In this document: piece after piece, positions 18,101 to 23,120 of the stretch
How the letters are laid out: each line of letters starts with the position of its first letter
How positions within the stretch are numbered: position 1 is the first letter of the stretch
Virus record (IMG/VR): IMGVR_UViG_3300017727_000145
Span: 1 to 25,261 of that record
Source of the DNA: a virus
Direction: 5' to 3' (one strand)
DNA length: 25,261 nt
Program-made: the position numbers and the translations under genes
Notes under the pieces: model-generated
Databases searched by the model: none
What the model saw: only the letters and a program-made list of their open reading frames with translations
What the model was told of the DNA's origin: nothing

Positions 18101-19979
18101 AAAGGATGACAATGCTTCTACACCGGATATCAAATTTAGATCTGGTGCTACTACTGCTAATAACAGCGGGACGATCACATACGACTCCAGTATTGTAGCT
18201 TCTGGAGGAAACGGTAGTACGGGCCAAGGTACTATAAATGTCATTGTAGGAACAAATGATAGTTTTACAATTAACAGTAACATTGTTTATAATGCTGGTA
18301 ACCTATCATTCTCTAGTACGGGTGCTTCTAATTCAGTCGTAGTACTAGATAACAGTGGTAATTTTAGCGCCAACGAAATTACAGCAACTCTAATTGGTTC
18401 TGCTTCTGATAATTTATTGCTAACCGGAGGCACTATTGATGGTGATCTCAATATTGGTAACGTAGCAACTTCAAGAACTCTAACAATTACCGGCGATGTT
18501 GATGTTTCAGATACACTAGACGTAAATGGAATATTTAAAGTTGACACTACCAACAACTTAATATACGGTGATGTAACAAATGGCAATGTTCTAATAGGTT
18601 CTGCTCCAGCAGCAACAGTAGCACAAAATGGTAAGTTTAATATAAACACTACTACTGATGGTAAAACTGCTTTAACATTAAGAACAACAGATAACACAGC
18701 AGATCAAGGTATTGCTTTCCAGAATGGTGGATATTCTTATACTTGGAGTATCTTTAGAAAAGCATCTGATTATGGCACCAATAATCCAGCAACAACATCG
18801 GCTGCCGACCTTTATTTCAATGGTGCCAATACAGCAGCAGAATCCAATATCGATAACTTACCTAATTCTCTCATCTTAAGAGCAGGTGGTGATATCGAAA
18901 CTGGCAGCGGTAATGTTGGTATTGGTCAGTCTCCACTTGACATTCCATACAAACTATCTGTTAATGGTCAAGTACATACAGAGAATGCTTCTGCTGTTAG
19001 TTATAGTGATCAAGATTCTTATCTCGTATTCTTCAATGATTTAGAAGTAGAAGTTTTAGATACATCTGCTAACTCTGGATACAATGTAATGAATACATTT
19101 GTTGCCGAGAAGACAGGTGATTTAAGAATCAAGTGGACATCGTACATTGAATCCGGTCCAAACTGGTATGCTTTCCGATTTACTAAGAATGGAACTGAGT
19201 TGTTCAATGCTCCATATAATTCCGTTACATATCTAGACGGAAACAGTGCTTCTGTACACAATTACAGAAACTTCTCTGCTGCTATCACTGATGTTAATCC
19301 AGGAGATATCATTTCATATGAAATGGTATCGTCCACTTCTGGTGGATCACCTGTAAATGGTAGTGGAACTCAAGATCTATATTGTAAGAACTTTAGGGTT
19401 TTTAGTGGATCTCCTCATCATGCTAATCCTCATGGTGGCAATGTTTTTATCGGTGATGGTCAGATCGGTATTGGAACTGGTATCCTAATTAATCCCAGTG
19501 ACTCAACTACAGAGTATGCTTTGAATATTCAGGGCAACATCAACTTCAATGGTTTGTTGCTTCAAAATAATGCCGAATTTATTGCTTCTAGATGGTCCGA
19601 ATCCGGAACCGATATCTATAGAAACTCTAGAGTTGGTATTGGCGAAACTACTCCTATATACACTCTTGATATTGGCGAAGACTTCACAGATGCTGGCGAG
19701 ACTGGTCGTCTACGTGTTCAAGGTACTTCTAGATTAGAAGGTGCTGTAACAGTTTCTACTGGTGGTGCTGAGATTACAGGAGACCTCGAACTTAAAGACG
19801 GATTTACTGTCAATGGTTCTGCTCAATATCTTGATACTTATGGCATCATCAAATCTTCTGGTCAAACTATTGATGAAAATGTTACTATCCCAGCTGGAAC
19901 AAATGCTTTCTCGGTTGGAGATATTATTGTTGCTAATGGAAGAACAATTACCGTAAATGGTGTTTGGAAAATTCTTTGA
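9183..19979 (+). CDS. Giant fibre-like virion protein with split parallel beta-helix (3598 aa)
   Basis: A single uninterrupted frame from ATG 9183 to TGA 19977. Approximate map in residues: 60-135 GxGYT repeats; 194-250 and 523-575 VGDYxYYxxxVYQV-like modules; 297-430 start of a pectin-lyase-like beta-helix (RVYVSQSIGDDLNDGRS, SIPPDCSLVGDNLR); 737-1105 helical segments with CYRDVGHFV and CKRDISLVL motifs; 1247-1510 four repeats of about 80 residues containing FTCxxDG and YPRPGxDPFAG; 1740-1865 resumption of the beta-helix (GKSMVAAAFTIITFGG, NSATNFGTFALRASG); 2235-2320 and 2510-2573 GxGYT repeats; about 2651 LDGFQGSHYTNAG; 2754-2790 pyocin-knob-like RQLAFTDNDNMWIRG with TWYKIW; 3270-3410 a C1q/TNF-like jelly-roll; 3483-3500 VGIGETTPIYTLDIG; and a final NVTIPAGTNAFSVGDIIVANG end domain. 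It is very probably a host-contacting appendage, inferred from modules and position. Confidence 0.85.
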   Translation: MSFKFNSDNERISGINPSILGESEFTIRTGTSASEREIFRAQLSDAGLPRVGINRTGRKIEKITVGSKGADYTIPPTVVIESPTRSPFVQAQASAVINNGLVTAIVVDNPGDGYETAPAITFTGGGGGAGVSATSTLDEVLFELDVNGAVRTSTSIISDTARILNLDIDNFVTADASFRAPNLKTFQNNTGTPWAQNVIVQVGDYRYYNTNVYQVITSGQTDSISPPEHTDGVEANGTAQLKHIGFRVIDQNQPFYSETGEAGIFPRSITPRLGDRSDKIATTEYVLNLATNDVGGRVYVSQSIGDDLNDGRSAVNPVRTIKKACQIAWSTVGVKETLIISGGDYVEDNPISIPPDCSLVGDNLRLVIVRPQNARKHVFKFGDKNYVTGITFRDQIDSNGDPVATWDFAMVFDDKQRIYFDKESGGGFGRTLPIGHQVFGPPRISSTFQTNTGLSNLTIGSAVRGINTGAEGTIFSLSFTTTTGPQAYVNGTGLVNVTNSTFATGETFQFGGSGTSKYLEETAVTSGDILWAIGNVYTVTASGTTGTSIPNHTSGAATNGTAELTFLRVAYEFVSTDIKSIRAEGEVVETGTDYTTALPITRIDFSKQGTAEVSQGGFGSEVEGNGEDLGGIIFYTNALSGRANVHPFKEGQEIEISGLPSSPTDLSFLNGKQRIYKILLDADGRSRRFVIPKKTTVLTTDNYLPTGIVEVKSAMSYMTLSLLNSPNKFNRASYVSRRYQDACNLIRNNIDFIKDEVVLKLNDQFAKKHFAVENYNSDLNTFNVRTNPNSFAHSYVSGGTVTFEGTEYTVSNLAYNNETGIGSISTTTTISGLKNDDIVKVEDIVVSCTQGQKIYPGFNIPGGDSKCYRDVGHFVNAILMDLEYGSNSHVIEAAKYYISGARVEYVDNEIIQTIRAFEYARQLMVLAMRNWITGDGTSSNLEYVPEYSSVARYKDPTVISTTAGAPVCADVEASINTIVYLFNDILANNTNGTLLDAAYLVARNRHVIADQSFRDATSFYPALRLNEQRSFKCKRDISLVLSGLIRDLCLGGNSGIVNAAEQYYTGQALTGVPEAQLGGTIYAFRQVRKYARQAMRNWTNGNFIDTTPSFSTYSSTSGELTVTFPTPTTPIIANRTRVAFKEGAITFNCDPGSGAGNHASPTPSDRNYGKSSLITAVSINGGNTTITTNVGDAGSAAGINHTFDSALANGTILVWDEIDVYSPIPRFEDWNILVDGSNVALELLTPSDATYNPATGDFTITSVGHGYSTSNVIRIAPQSFTFTCAMDGDKTEHYLPGAGQTAFDSELAITGTTNDTITVNVGASAADVQFTPTDAIYDPATGEFTITIGSHSLYIGAGITIDDNSISFTCEMDGDDSTKSYPRPGIDPFAGRSIPISAVGPTTITVNVGKSGANKYWQPSSASYAADTGDMIMDIGQHGLGVGRSVVLEDNSLTFTCDSDGNVSQETYPRPGSDPFAGKSIAITNVGSSQHTATNADYDALLGLVTLTIANHNFTEGDYVKVADTSLTFSCQPEGESAPINKSYPRAGYDYPSGRWLQITNVTTNTFDIEVGPSAYTGSHSFVSAAANGIERQNGLITINVGASPVGQQYTHAFVGATANAVQHLPQSDHTFVSAGTNAIKHLPQSTHTFVRTQNNSIAIFASGGSPVCSGIASTINTSMLLLEQILDGTIAPGGTAVNYGTLFDTSNILTRPDNYLYDQDNKIITPTTTYNDLPIIEASPYTQNASVISFLGGGGAEIDGDKVASPNSPFPGLELDGSASFPNQGKSMVAAAFTIITFGGTGYRVINDGYTQLVSVFVIFAENGCLSESGGYASITNSATNFGTFALRASGFRKESYEFDSGYTSGGGVYNRAYISNVSNTVTGRSILTVENLGRRALEHYIVKVDGYSNVDSDTEFFIDEVTGGTVGPPFTCTLTIDDGTGGSLSLIDDNNGQVVSATNLVAYHNTNYGSDPSVALHRPSIVNSSSHTWEFAGSGTNYNALPENGGTKIEANEQVSENYGRVYVSGTDELGDFKVGTFAKIENRTGAITFTGTVTISEVEFLKLKGGDVVVTGFDASNTLGGATSSDSKIPTQKAVKDYITNNLGPYINKPYSTNAVPRALVELTDSGKISLDQIPALRPFSVYTVADQAERLGANTTYGDSGALAGDIVIQNDTSRSFILNNDTESQFLGFSYNAALAFTVNDIYASRNSGGAVGGSGSQIQATEYRQGILYTVNITNGGSGYTSAPNVTISGGGSPTVSADIIATVANGQIVSLSIVEFNNYVGGYGYSSVPTITIDAPTSGGGTQATASGLIESRLYGSIVNNVKFADTDYVNDDNGTTVDVIRVYNTSSTNISNWVALSSDQIDAGSVTSGILSTSRLAQNSSAANSFTFLRGDQAYAPVLQSLKGAETRYFAITSAQSLTNSSTLTFATNSNLLKGHEVVDNVSGIQSNTLISVVTTAAGTTDILLDKALSADVPAGTIIQFERGVSPLVMESTFTIGAFVEEIVIANPGSGYTNGSYPDVLLTGTGNGTSLKANVVIAGGTVTSVLVTNGGTGFTSGDFVISGANIPVIFGPGSNLNLRAKVGEVTRNYANTTIDISRTTDQTISQDLYGTVGVSRFKKSQFNIGDDGNGSIELKSGDGSNLDADLLDGFQGSHYTNAGSITSGVLGTDRLSGTYNINVSGQAGATLRLETDIGSLSSSSSPDQFPSGLSADTKNNSADGLDDGGIRHLSVTLRNGASGTDATYGGVRQLAFTDNDNMWIRGSGTTPANSFGTWYKIWSEKNDGPDTGLDADKLDNKEGKWYQTAYNINYGILSCNRIPEYLEETNIKDSLIIRGINNFEYYEIYVPNQLLVGLPFVDANGSYQVVNLYDSTSNSVGSFQITNIVTNDEVPVPPNPASSEDTSGDYSILTGYISSGGFVGALTVGTASNRPAFADYRIILPPNNETTQTVYEGARLSDGELILGRKDDNASTPDIKFRSGATTANNSGTITYDSSIVASGGNGSTGQGTINVIVGTNDSFTINSNIVYNAGNLSFSSTGASNSVVVLDNSGNFSANEITATLIGSASDNLLLTGGTIDGDLNIGNVATSRTLTITGDVDVSDTLDVNGIFKVDTTNNLIYGDVTNGNVLIGSAPAATVAQNGKFNINTTTDGKTALTLRTTDNTADQGIAFQNGGYSYTWSIFRKASDYGTNNPATTSAADLYFNGANTAAESNIDNLPNSLILRAGGDIETGSGNVGIGQSPLDIPYKLSVNGQVHTENASAVSYSDQDSYLVFFNDLEVEVLDTSANSGYNVMNTFVAEKTGDLRIKWTSYIESGPNWYAFRFTKNGTELFNAPYNSVTYLDGNSASVHNYRNFSAAITDVNPGDIISYEMVSSTSGGSPVNGSGTQDLYCKNFRVFSGSPHHANPHGGNVFIGDGQIGIGTGILINPSDSTTEYALNIQGNINFNGLLLQNNAEFIASRWSESGTDIYRNSRVGIGETTPIYTLDIGEDFTDAGETGRLRVQGTSRLEGAVTVSTGGAEITGDLELKDGFTVNGSAQYLDTYGIIKSSGQTIDENVTIPAGTNAFSVGDIIVANGRTITVNGVWKIL
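11391..12485 (+). repeat. Repeated helical Cys-Arg-Asp segments inside the giant protein
   Basis: Three related helical stretches occur: RRYQDACNLIRNNIDFIKDE from residue 737, KCYRDVGHFVNAILMDLEYG with C867, and KCKRDISLVLSGLIRDLCLG with C1033. The second and third continue with an AA-x-x-YY segment and end in a YARQ...AMRNW motif (AFEYARQLMVLAMRNW, RKYARQAMRNW). They are probably degenerate copies of one alpha-helical domain, unusual in an otherwise beta-structured fibre. Confidence 0.7.
12921..13917 (+). repeat. Four tandem beta repeats of about 80 residues with FTC...YPRPG signature
   Basis: Repeat starts fall near 12921 (SDATYNPATGDFTI), 13179 (TDAIYDPATGEFTI), 13440 (SSASYAADTGDMIM) and 13656 (TATNADYDALLGLVTL), about 70-87 residues apart. 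Each has a central FTC or FSC cysteine, as in SFTFTCAMDGD, SISFTCEMDGD, SLTFTCDSDG and SLTFSCQPEG. Copies 2-4 follow with YPRPG or YPRAG and a DPFAG-like or DYPSG segment. Most end in an ITVNVG-like strand. These are classic tandem fibre-shaft or adhesin units. Confidence 0.85.
13908..14160 (+). repeat. Short HxFVxAxxNAIxHLPQS repeats
   Basis: Immediately after the 80-residue repeats, four short units recur: SHSFVSAAANGIERQNG, THAFVGATANAVQHLPQS, DHTFVSAGTNAIKHLPQS and THTFVRTQNNSIAIF. The DNA core catctaccacaatc is repeated exactly in the middle two units, indicating recent duplication or recombination. Confidence 0.85.
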
Positions 19980-19985
19980 TAAATA
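19978..19985 (+). promoter_or_regulatory. Late promoter GATAAATA overlapping the giant gene's stop codon
   Basis: GATAAATA begins at the second base of the TGA stop (19977-19979) and ends 24 nt before the ATG at 20009. It is a one-base variant of the T4 late consensus. Predicted initiation is near 19991, leaving a leader of about 18 nt that contains the purine-rich aagatagg before the start codon. Confidence 0.75.
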
Positions 19986-20008
19986 TAACTGTAAGATAGG
20001 TTTCTACA

Positions 20009-20536
20009 ATGAGCACAATTGAAGTAGGTACTTTATATTATGGAGATGCTGGTGCTTCTGGCGCTGTGTTACCATGTTTGAAATTAAGAACAGTACTCTT
20101 TAGTGATATTAGTACTATGGGAAACGCTTGGGCTCAGCGAAGTGTGTTTAATACTAGTGCGTTGATCAATAATGGTGGTTTCGGAGTTACTTCGGAAGCA
20201 ATTACAATTCCCGAAGCGGGAAGGTATTTTGTTACGAGTAATATGATTCATGAAGATCAAACGGCAGCATCAACTACCCAAGATAATTATCGTTGTACTA
20301 TGTGGCATCGTTGGTCAATTAATGGCATTGCTCAAGTCGAAGAATCTAGATCTTCATATATGAGAGATTACGCCAATCAGGTTAGAGCATCAACTGGAAT
20401 AAGTACAATGTATGACTTGAACGCAGGAGATTTGTTGAGATTGGAATTTAGAAATTATACTGGATATAATAGTTCAAATACCCTAAAACTTGTTGACAAT
20501 AGTCACATTATGATGTTTAAATTTTCGGGACAATAA
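20009..20536 (+). CDS. C1q/TNF-like jelly-roll virion protein, tandem copy 1 (175 aa)
   Basis: It starts at ATG 20009, preceded by aagatagg, and follows a late promoter. The pattern is that of a C1q/TNF-type beta-sandwich: RSVFNTSALINNGGF (residues 44-58), ITIPEAGRYFVTSNM (65-79), RWSINGIAQVEES (101-113), SSYMR (115-119), a Tyr-Asp-LNAGDLLRLEFRN stretch (135-149) and a last strand SHIMMFKF. In C1q proteins the same order appears as a strand ending in ...AGLYxF, a W/V-x-x-NG strand and L-x-x-GD. It shares RxVFxTSxxINxGGF with the next gene, so the two are paralogues. The probable role is a small receptor-binding or decoration protein associated with the giant fibre; fold and role are inferred. 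No signal peptide is seen. Confidence 0.75.
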   Translation: MSTIEVGTLYYGDAGASGAVLPCLKLRTVLFSDISTMGNAWAQRSVFNTSALINNGGFGVTSEAITIPEAGRYFVTSNMIHEDQTAASTTQDNYRCTMWHRWSINGIAQVEESRSSYMRDYANQVRASTGISTMYDLNAGDLLRLEFRNYTGYNSSNTLKLVDNSHIMMFKFSGQ

Positions 20537-20538
20537 TA

Positions 20539-21075
20539 ATGCCATTAACAGTAAATACAATTAAAGCGAGTTCTGTTGCCCAATCAGGGGCTGGTGGCGC
20601 TGCCAGTGTATATTCGTCATCTGCTTATTTCATGACGAGATTAACTGCCAACTCAAACCCCAACGATGCCTCTAGTTTCACACATAGAACCGTGTTTGAT
20701 ACGTCGCCGGTAATCAACGAAGGTGGGTTTTCTCACGATGGAAATTATATCAATGTTCCTGAAGCAGGATTATATATTGTTTCAGCAAATGTAGCATTCA
20801 ATAATGCCTCGGCAAGAGATGTACCAGGATTTCGATTTGGTGTTAGTCTCACCGGGTCTACTGGTGCTTATTCAGGACAAGTTGAAAATTCATTATCTTC
20901 TTATATGAGAGTGGCGTCGGGTCATAATGAGGCTAGTACAGAACTTGTTACTGCTTACCAACTAAATGTGGGTTCTGGTATTAGAATGGAATTCAGAAGA
21001 TTTGGAAATACCGGAATTAATACAACAATTATTCCATCTTATAGTTACATCACAATTTGGAGATTAGGAGCTTAA
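20539..21075 (+). CDS. C1q/TNF-like jelly-roll virion protein, tandem copy 2 (178 aa)
   Basis: The ATG is two bases after the preceding TAA, in the string taataatg, so it is co-transcribed and probably coupled; GGGA lies nine nt upstream. The N-terminus PLTVNTIKASSVAQSGAGG is a flexible Gly/Ala/Ser lead-in. The core RTVFDTSPVINEGGF (50-64) and INVPEAGLYIVSANV (71-85) match copy 1 closely and are textbook C1q-like strands. SSYMR (120-124) is identical to copy 1, followed by YQLNVGSGIRMEFRR and a final SYITIWRL strand. Loops between strands differ strongly from copy 1, as expected if they make the binding surface. It contains no cysteine. It is likely a trimeric surface or fibre-tip protein by fold analogy. 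Confidence 0.75.
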   Translation: MPLTVNTIKASSVAQSGAGGAASVYSSSAYFMTRLTANSNPNDASSFTHRTVFDTSPVINEGGFSHDGNYINVPEAGLYIVSANVAFNNASARDVPGFRFGVSLTGSTGAYSGQVENSLSSYMRVASGHNEASTELVTAYQLNVGSGIRMEFRRFGNTGINTTIIPSYSYITIWRLGA

Positions 21076-21079
21076 TAAA

Positions 21080-21613
21080 ATGGCAACAGGAGATTTATAC
21101 GTAGATACTATTCCAGCATCAACGTCTGTAGTAGATTATAGTAATAACGATATCAAACCATCAGGAACTGTTTTTGGCAAATGTGCTAAAATTATTCTTG
21201 GTAACGGAACCAATAACGTTAATGCCAACAATTATGTCGATCAGATGACATTAGGTTTTAGCGATTTTGATGGTTTGACAGTTTCTAATACCCAAATCAA
21301 TATTGATCCGGATTTTCAAGGATTGTATCAGTGTTGTTTTCAAGTTGCTGTGGATGGCGGCAGCGCCAGATGTAACGCTGGATTCCAATGGGTCATTGAT
21401 GGGTCAGTACAATCAGAAATGTACTTGTCTAACTACAATAGACAGGGGAACGCGATACAAGGTGGCACCCATAATACCTCTAGTGATGGTGGTTGTCAAA
21501 TATTTAATGTGACAAGTAGTATAAGACTTAGAGGATCACAACAAGGAGGTGGTGGTACTATCACTACTGTTGATGGTTCTATAACAATTATGCTTATTGC
21601 TCCAGCACCTTAA
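21080..21613 (+). CDS. Diverged C1q/TNF-like protein, tandem copy 3, cysteine-rich (177 aa)
   Basis: It begins four bases after the preceding stop, with AGGAG at 21066-21070 as ribosome binding site inside the upstream gene. The layout follows copies 1 and 2: an N-terminal DTIPAS segment echoing NTIKAS of copy 2, INIDPDFQGLYQCCFQVAVD (73-92) in place of ITIPEAGRYFV, FQWVIDGSVQSEMYLSNYN (102-120) in place of WSINGIAQVEESRSSYM, GCQIFNVTSSIRLRG in place of YDLNAGDLLRLEF, and a last strand SITIMLIAP. Unlike its neighbours it has five cysteines (35, 85, 86, 98, 139), including an adjacent pair. Similarity to copies 1 and 2 is low but colinear, so the paralogy is an inference. Confidence 0.7.
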   Translation: MATGDLYVDTIPASTSVVDYSNNDIKPSGTVFGKCAKIILGNGTNNVNANNYVDQMTLGFSDFDGLTVSNTQINIDPDFQGLYQCCFQVAVDGGSARCNAGFQWVIDGSVQSEMYLSNYNRQGNAIQGGTHNTSSDGGCQIFNVTSSIRLRGSQQGGGGTITTVDGSITIMLIAPAP

Positions 21614-21631
21614 TTGTATTATTTTTCATAT

Positions 21632-21639
21632 ACTAAATA
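21632..21639 (+). promoter_or_regulatory. Putative late promoter ACTAAATA
   Basis: ACTAAATA lies in the 47-nt gap after the third jelly-roll gene and retains the TAAATA core. The predicted start of transcription is near 21645. That is at or after a possible TTG start at 21643 and just before the ATGs at 21655 and 21661, so it favours one of the ATGs as the real start. Confidence 0.55.
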
Positions 21640-21660
21640 ATATTGTTACGAGAAATGGAT

Positions 21661-21996
21661 ATGGCATCTACGGTTTATTATTTCAAATTTGAAAATAGGG
21701 AAGAATGTTACGAAATTTGTAGATCTGTGGGGTATTGCTTTACAGATCCCGTAACTGGAGACACTATTATGGATGTTCCTGGTAAAGGACATATTGATGT
21801 TGCTGGACAATTTTATGATCCGGATGTTCAACCACTTTCTGCTAGTCCAGAAGGAGAAATGGAACCTGATTTTGAAAACTATGTTTGGAAAGAAGGATTT
21901 CATTTAAATGTTGTCATTAGTGATGATGCTAGTATTCCAGAAAATTTGCTTCCTTATCAAATTGAAGTAACCACGCCAAATCTACCATCTCGATAA
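21661..21996 (+). CDS. Conserved hypothetical phage protein, 111 aa
   Basis: I choose the ATG at 21661 (MASTVYYFKFENREECYEIC). It has a GAG about eight nt upstream and lies about 16 nt after the predicted transcript start. ATG 21655 adds only Met-Asp and is possible; TTG 21643 would coincide with the promoter start point. The N-terminal half has two close cysteines (EECYEICRSVGYC) and the phrase FTDPVTGDTIMDVPGKGH. The C-terminal half is acidic and ends NLLPYQIEVTTP. I recall similar short proteins next to gp13 in marine T4-like phages but know no function. There is no membrane segment or signal peptide. The stop codon lies within the next late promoter. Confidence 0.7.
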   Translation: MASTVYYFKFENREECYEICRSVGYCFTDPVTGDTIMDVPGKGHIDVAGQFYDPDVQPLSASPEGEMEPDFENYVWKEGFHLNVVISDDASIPENLLPYQIEVTTPNLPSR

Positions 21997-21999
21997 ATA
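21992..21999 (+). promoter_or_regulatory. Late promoter GATAAATA containing the upstream stop codon
   Basis: GATAAATA includes the TAA stop (21994-21996) of the 111-aa gene. It lies 28 nt before the ATG at 22027 and is identical to the octamer at 19978-19985. The predicted leader is about 22 nt. Confidence 0.75.
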
Positions 22000-22026
22000 C
22001 TATTACACACAATCAAATTGATTACT

Positions 22027-22221
22027 ATGGACACCGAACAACTTAGAACAAATTTTGAAGAGCAAATTGCTAGTACCGATAAGCAAATTGCCGAACTAGA
22101 AGTGAACCTTGTTAAGGCGAAAGAGTATAAATTAAAACTCCAAGGCGGAATGGAAACCTTGGAACTGCTTAATCCAAAGGAAGAAGAAACAGAAGCATCT
22201 GAAGAACCACCGGCAGAGTGA
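22027..22221 (+). CDS. Small coiled-coil protein, unknown function (64 aa)
   Basis: The ATG at 22027 (MDTEQLRTNFEEQIASTDKQ) is preferred over the in-frame TTG at 22018, because it gives the same promoter-to-start spacing as neighbouring genes. No clear Shine-Dalgarno is visible. Residues 1-45 are highly charged with heptad-like spacing (IAELEVNLVKAKEYKLKLQG) and almost certainly helical. The tail (NPKEEETEASEEPPAE) is acidic and probably disordered. Similar proteins, with a central KLxGGxETLxLL-like segment, are familiar to me from the same place beside gp13 in cyanophages. A scaffold-like or chaperone-like role is conceivable but unsupported. Confidence 0.7.
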   Translation: MDTEQLRTNFEEQIASTDKQIAELEVNLVKAKEYKLKLQGGMETLELLNPKEEETEASEEPPAE

Positions 22222-22253
22222 TTAATTTTTAATGGTTTCCTAAAATAACCTTC

Positions 22254-22261
22254 CATAAATA
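22254..22261 (+). promoter_or_regulatory. Late promoter CATAAATA before the neck gene cassette
   Basis: CATAAATA is in true intergenic sequence 28 nt before the gp13 ATG at 22289. Predicted initiation is near 22267, and the leader ends in a purine-rich gtaggtaa before ATG. The next three genes follow with gaps or overlaps of at most four bases, so this box probably drives gp13-gp14-gp15-gp16. Confidence 0.75.
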
Positions 22262-22288
22262 GTATTAGGGAATCTATGTAGTAGGTAA

Positions 22289-23119
22289 ATGGCAGCGCCA
22301 AGTACAAGACAGGAGTTAATTGATTATTGTAAACGTCAATTAGGTGCTCCTGTTCTACAAATCAACATTGCTGATGAGCAGACAAGTGACATCGTAGATG
22401 ATGCTATCCAGTTTTATCATGAGCATCATTTTGATGGTCTTGAACAAATGTATCTGAAGCATAACATTACTGATTCGGATGTCACTAGATTTACCACACA
22501 GAATGAAGTTACTCAAACTGTAGACCCTGATGCTACTGGATGGGAGCATAGGAAAAATTTTCTAGAAATCCCAAGTCATGTAATGGGTGTTAGTAAAGTA
22601 TTTGGCGTGTCATCGAACTTTGTTCGTAACAACTTATTTGGGATGTCAAACCAATACTTCTTGATGGATATGTTTTCCTTCTCGAATGGGTTCAAGATGG
22701 GAAATTTTGACCTTACTAATTATTATATGGTCAAACAATATTTTGAAACTCTAGATCAAGTTATCAATACTGGTGCTTTTGTACAGTATAGATTTACGAA
22801 GAGACAAGATAGATTGTATGTTGATATTGATGTCAATAGACTTAAAGAAGGAAACTGGATTCTGATTGATTGTTGGGGTTCTATAGATCCAGATACATAT
22901 ACCCAAGTATATAATGATAGTTTTCTCAAAAGGTATACCACTGCTTTAATGAAAAGACAGTGGGGAGCAAACCTCATTAAATTCAACAATGTTCAACTTC
23001 CTGGTGGCATCACCCTAAACGGTCGTCAGATCTGGGATGATGGTAACAGAGAAGTTCAAGCACTTGAGTCAGAAATGCTGTCCAAGTATTCCCTTCCACC
23101 AATGGATATGATCGGATAA
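22289..23119 (+). CDS. 13: Neck protein gp13 (T4-like)
   Basis: A 276-residue protein. It starts MAAPSTRQELIDYCKRQLGA, then PVLQINIADEQTSDIVDDAI and FYHEHHFDG, the start I recognise for gp13 of T4-like cyanophages; T4 gp13 is about 300 residues. gp13 assembles with gp14 on the portal vertex of the packaged head, closing it and forming the site where the tail docks. The C-terminal half contains WILIDCWGSIDPDTYTQVY and ALMKRQWGANLIKFNNVQLP, with GGITLNGRQI following, all conserved-looking. There is no signal or membrane segment, as expected for a cytoplasmic assembly protein. It is first in a late-promoter-driven cassette, one base before gp14. Confidence 0.9.
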   Translation: MAAPSTRQELIDYCKRQLGAPVLQINIADEQTSDIVDDAIQFYHEHHFDGLEQMYLKHNITDSDVTRFTTQNEVTQTVDPDATGWEHRKNFLEIPSHVMGVSKVFGVSSNFVRNNLFGMSNQYFLMDMFSFSNGFKMGNFDLTNYYMVKQYFETLDQVINTGAFVQYRFTKRQDRLYVDIDVNRLKEGNWILIDCWGSIDPDTYTQVYNDSFLKRYTTALMKRQWGANLIKFNNVQLPGGITLNGRQIWDDGNREVQALESEMLSKYSLPPMDMIG

Positions 23120-23120
23120 G

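Noticed and set aside
20009-21613. Diversity-generating retroelement acting on the tandem adhesin genes
   Set aside because: There is no reverse transcriptase, no template repeat pair and no adenine-specific variation visible in the window. Differences between copies look like ordinary divergence.
22234-22249. Possible terminator hairpin ggtt...aacc between the coiled-coil gene and gp13
   Set aside because: The stem is only four base pairs with an eight-base loop and no following T run, so it is too weak to call.
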